A program made the position numbers and the translations under genes. The notes beneath the pieces were generated by a model, which worked only from the letters and a program-made list of their open reading frames with translations, was not told the origin of the DNA and ran no database searches. Below, piece by piece: positions 34,472 through 36,079 of a stretch of 36,079 bases of DNA (its first letter is position 1; every line of letters begins with the position of its first letter). The DNA comes from Natrialbaceae archaeon Tc-Br11_E2g14 (lineage in GTDB: Archaea; Halobacteriota; Halobacteria; Halobacteriales; Natrialbaceae), in NCBI GenBank assembly GCA_001564275.1, contig LKND01000024.1:1-36079 (forward strand). The letters are read 5' to 3'.

Positions 34472-34545
34472 GTCCGGGTTGGGGTAGTGGACTATCCTTC
34501 AGCCTTGTGGAGGCTGAGACGCGGATTCGATTTTCGCACCCGGAC
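34472..34545 (+). tRNA. tRNA-His (GTG)
   Basis: The cloverleaf has acceptor TCCGGGT/ACCCGGA with the extra 5' G (34472) facing C73, as required for His identity. The anticodon arm is CAGCC-TTGTGGA-GGCTG with anticodon GTG, and the T-arm is GCGGA-TTCGATT-TTCGC, including a G-T and two A-T pairs. No intron and no CCA are encoded. The palindrome CTATGC/GCATAG (34451-34468) lies three bases upstream, and an AT-rich promoter-like stretch lies at 34428-34443. Confidence 0.9.
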
Positions 34546-34587
34546 TGACAATATTTTTACACATTTGAGACGGTGCACACTCACAAG

Positions 34588-34597
34588 ATTATATACC
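34588..34597 (+). promoter_or_regulatory. TATA box of the HNH gene
   Basis: attatatacc is centred about 27 bases before the ATG at 34619, so the HNH gene is expected to be leaderless with its own promoter between it and tRNA-His. Confidence 0.6.
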
Positions 34598-34618
34598 AGC
34601 ATGTGACCAAATCGATCG

Positions 34619-35446
34619 ATGCACGACTGTCCCTCCTGTAACCGGGCGTTTGAAACCGAGCGTGGCCGAAGCGTTCACCACACCACCGTCCACGACAAAC
34701 GGCTACCGAATCGAGTGTGTTCCCACTGTGAATCCGGATTCGTTTCGGATTATGAGAGAAAATACTGTAGCGAGACGTGTTTGGATAACGCAGTTTCTCG
34801 CGCAGGATCAAACAACCCCAACTATCGTGGGGGAAAAACGGAGGCCACATGCCGGTACTGCGAAACGACGTTCGAATACTACCCATCAGAAAAAAGCGGC
34901 CTGCTCTGTAGTGAGTGCGTCAAAACGGCCCCCTGGCGAGATCCACCCGCACTCGAGGGTGGTACTAACAGTCGCTGGAACGGCGGCAAACAAAGCGTCG
35001 AATGTACCGTCTGCACAGCCACGATTGACCGATACCCGAGTGAAATCGGCGACGTCGTCGTTTGTAGTGCACGCTGTCGAGCCAAGTGGCTCTCCGAATC
35101 GTTCGCAGGCGAGGGTCACCCCAACTGGAAAGGTGGTGACACCGGGCCCTACGGAACCGGCTGGGCGGCGGTCCGCCGACAAGCTCTCGAGCGAGACGGA
35201 CACCGGTGCATCAACTGTGGCGAGACGAAAGAGGACCTCGGCCGGAATCCGGACGTCCATCATCTCGTGCCGGTTCGGGTGTTCGTCGAGGCAGACGGTT
35301 TCCAGCGAACCGACGCACATGTCCTCGATAACGTGGTCTCGCTCTGTCCGTCCTGTCACCGACGCGCGGAGTTCGGCCATATCTCCGAGGCAGACCTGCG
35401 AGAACGTGCTGGGATCGATTCGGTTCCCTCAGAGATCGACAAGTGA
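34619..35446 (+). CDS. HNH endonuclease with several zinc fingers, 275 aa
   Basis: Modular DNA-binding nuclease. A C2H2-like finger is at 4-26 (CPSCNRAFETERGRSVHHTTVH); treble-clef-like CxxC...CxxxC units are at 34-54, 78-99 and 128-152. Between them a short motif recurs three times (NNPNYRGGK, TNSRWNGGK, GHPNWKGGD), reminiscent of the NUMOD3 DNA-binding motif of homing endonucleases. The HNH core is CINCG, DVHHLVPV, LDNVVSLCPSCH. The base composition is somewhat AT-richer at the 5' end. It stands alone directly after tRNA-His. Likely a selfish or defence nuclease; its target is unknown. Confidence 0.85.
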   Translation: MHDCPSCNRAFETERGRSVHHTTVHDKRLPNRVCSHCESGFVSDYERKYCSETCLDNAVSRAGSNNPNYRGGKTEATCRYCETTFEYYPSEKSGLLCSECVKTAPWRDPPALEGGTNSRWNGGKQSVECTVCTATIDRYPSEIGDVVVCSARCRAKWLSESFAGEGHPNWKGGDTGPYGTGWAAVRRQALERDGHRCINCGETKEDLGRNPDVHHLVPVRVFVEADGFQRTDAHVLDNVVSLCPSCHRRAEFGHISEADLRERAGIDSVPSEIDK

Positions 35447-35470
35447 AACGACACGTTTCGTTTCTTTCCC
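35445..35470 (+). terminator. hairpin at the end of the HNH gene
   Basis: GAAACG/CGTTTC around ACA (35445-35459) overlaps the stop codon and is followed by the pyrimidine-rich gtttctttccc. Position and composition suit an archaeal terminator. Confidence 0.45.
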
Positions 35471-35543
35471 GGCAGCAATCCACAGAGTGTTGTCGACTGG
35501 AAAGGACGCACAACGATCACTCTGAACGTCCGATTATGTGACG

Positions 35544-36079
35544 TTACTCCAACGCCGGGGCGCCACTCGAGGGCGAGAACGCCTCACTTTGACGGATGAT
35601 GTTCAGGGCAGTCATCAGGTCCGTTCGAGTGATGAGTCCCACGAGGTCGTCGTTCCCATCGACCACGAGCAGTCGACCGATGTTGTCCCGTTGCATTCGC
35701 TCGAGGGCCTCCATCGCGTCGGCATCTGGCTCGATGGTCTTCAGTTCCGTGGTCATCACGTCGGCGACCCGGAAGGCGTCGCGCTCGACCGGTTTCACGT
35801 TTTGGGCGTCCGAGAGCGTGATCAGGCCAACGAGGTGACCGTCGTCGAGCACCGGATAGCCGGTGTGACGCTCGCTGAACATCCGCTGAATCAGATCGGC
35901 CACGGAGGTCTCGGGCGCGACGATGTGGAGGTCACCAGCCCGTGTCATGATATCGGTGACGGAAACGCCCTCGAACGCGGCCTTCATCGTCACCTGCCGG
36001 GATTCCGTCGAGGCGGCGATGTAGATGAAGAAGGCCACGGCGATGAGCAGGATCCGGAAGAAGAGCACGCCCACGAGCC
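35544..36079 (-). CDS. CBS-domain membrane protein, C-terminal part (M50 site-2-protease-like)
   Basis: The frame is open past the window edge, so the N-terminus is missing. Visible are one hydrophobic helix (VLFFRILLIAVAFFIYIAAS), then two CBS domains: MTRAGDLHIVAPETSVADLI and VMTTELKTIEPDADAMEALE, each ending with a VGLIT strand. In haloarchaea this order, a last membrane helix followed by a CBS pair, is typical of M50-family site-2 proteases regulated by nucleotide binding. The protease part is outside the window, so that assignment is an inference from family knowledge. Confidence 0.75.
   Translation of the reverse strand, partial: LVGVLFFRILLIAVAFFIYIAASTESRQVTMKAAFEGVSVTDIMTRAGDLHIVAPETSVADLIQRMFSERHTGYPVLDDGHLVGLITLSDAQNVKPVERDAFRVADVMTTELKTIEPDADAMEALERMQRDNIGRLLVVDGNDDLVGLITRTDLMTALNIIRQSEAFSPSSGAPALE

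Noticed and set aside
1-36079. CRISPR arrays, complete insertion sequences, prophage genes or replication origins
   Set aside because: No regularly spaced repeats, transposase, integrase or Orc/Cdc6 genes were found in the window.

Overview
The window comes from an extremely halophilic archaeon (class Halobacteria). The DNA is GC-rich with very frequent CTCGAG-type words. The proteins are strongly acidic. Promoters are TATA boxes placed about 26-31 bases before start codons (leaderless transcripts), the elongator tRNA-Met carries an intron, and many genes belong to families known mainly from haloarchaea. The exact genus cannot be read from the sequence; nothing excludes a Natrialbales-type organism.

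Region 1 (1-774) holds the end of an AT-richer CHAT/caspase-like gene and a tiny convergent membrane protein. Region 2 (1038-8489) is the branched-chain amino-acid locus on the minus strand, read right to left: leuA, then ilvB, ilvN, ilvC, an unnamed 97-residue gene, leuC and leuD. The genes ilvB to leuD overlap or abut and form one operon. leuB is not adjacent. Two features stand out. A leaderless 25-codon leader ORF ending in Leu-Ile-Ile-Val codons sits before ilvB, with a hairpin over its stop codon, and looks like an attenuator. In leuA, the promoter-proximal ATG and the conserved enzyme are in different frames.

Region 3 (8490-13343) is a non-coding, highly structured stretch (about 8710-9090), then housekeeping and haloarchaeal conserved genes: a DUF4234 membrane protein, tRNA-Met with a 78-base intron, a divergent coiled-coil protein, a DUF5830-like regulator, a VTT/DedA-type membrane protein and a small zinc finger protein. 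Region 4 (13344-20851) has the B12-dependent ribonucleotide reductase, a small membrane protein, ATP-dependent DNA ligase, a small zinc-binding protein, an alpha/beta hydrolase and a membrane-linked winged-helix regulator.

Region 5 (21279-33699) is a surface-glycan locus. Four overlapping genes encode a WbpA/B/E/D-like route to a UDP-2,3-diacetamido-2,3-dideoxy uronic acid. They are followed by a phosphatase-fold protein that seems to have lost its catalytic residues, an Lrp/RCK regulator, a GT4 glycosyltransferase, a polysaccharide deacetylase and an intact alkaline-phosphatase-superfamily enzyme.

Region 6 (33833-36079) contains a 29-codon ORF coupled to doxX, tRNA-His, an HNH endonuclease with several zinc fingers directly behind that tRNA, and the end of a CBS-domain protein that resembles an M50 site-2 protease.
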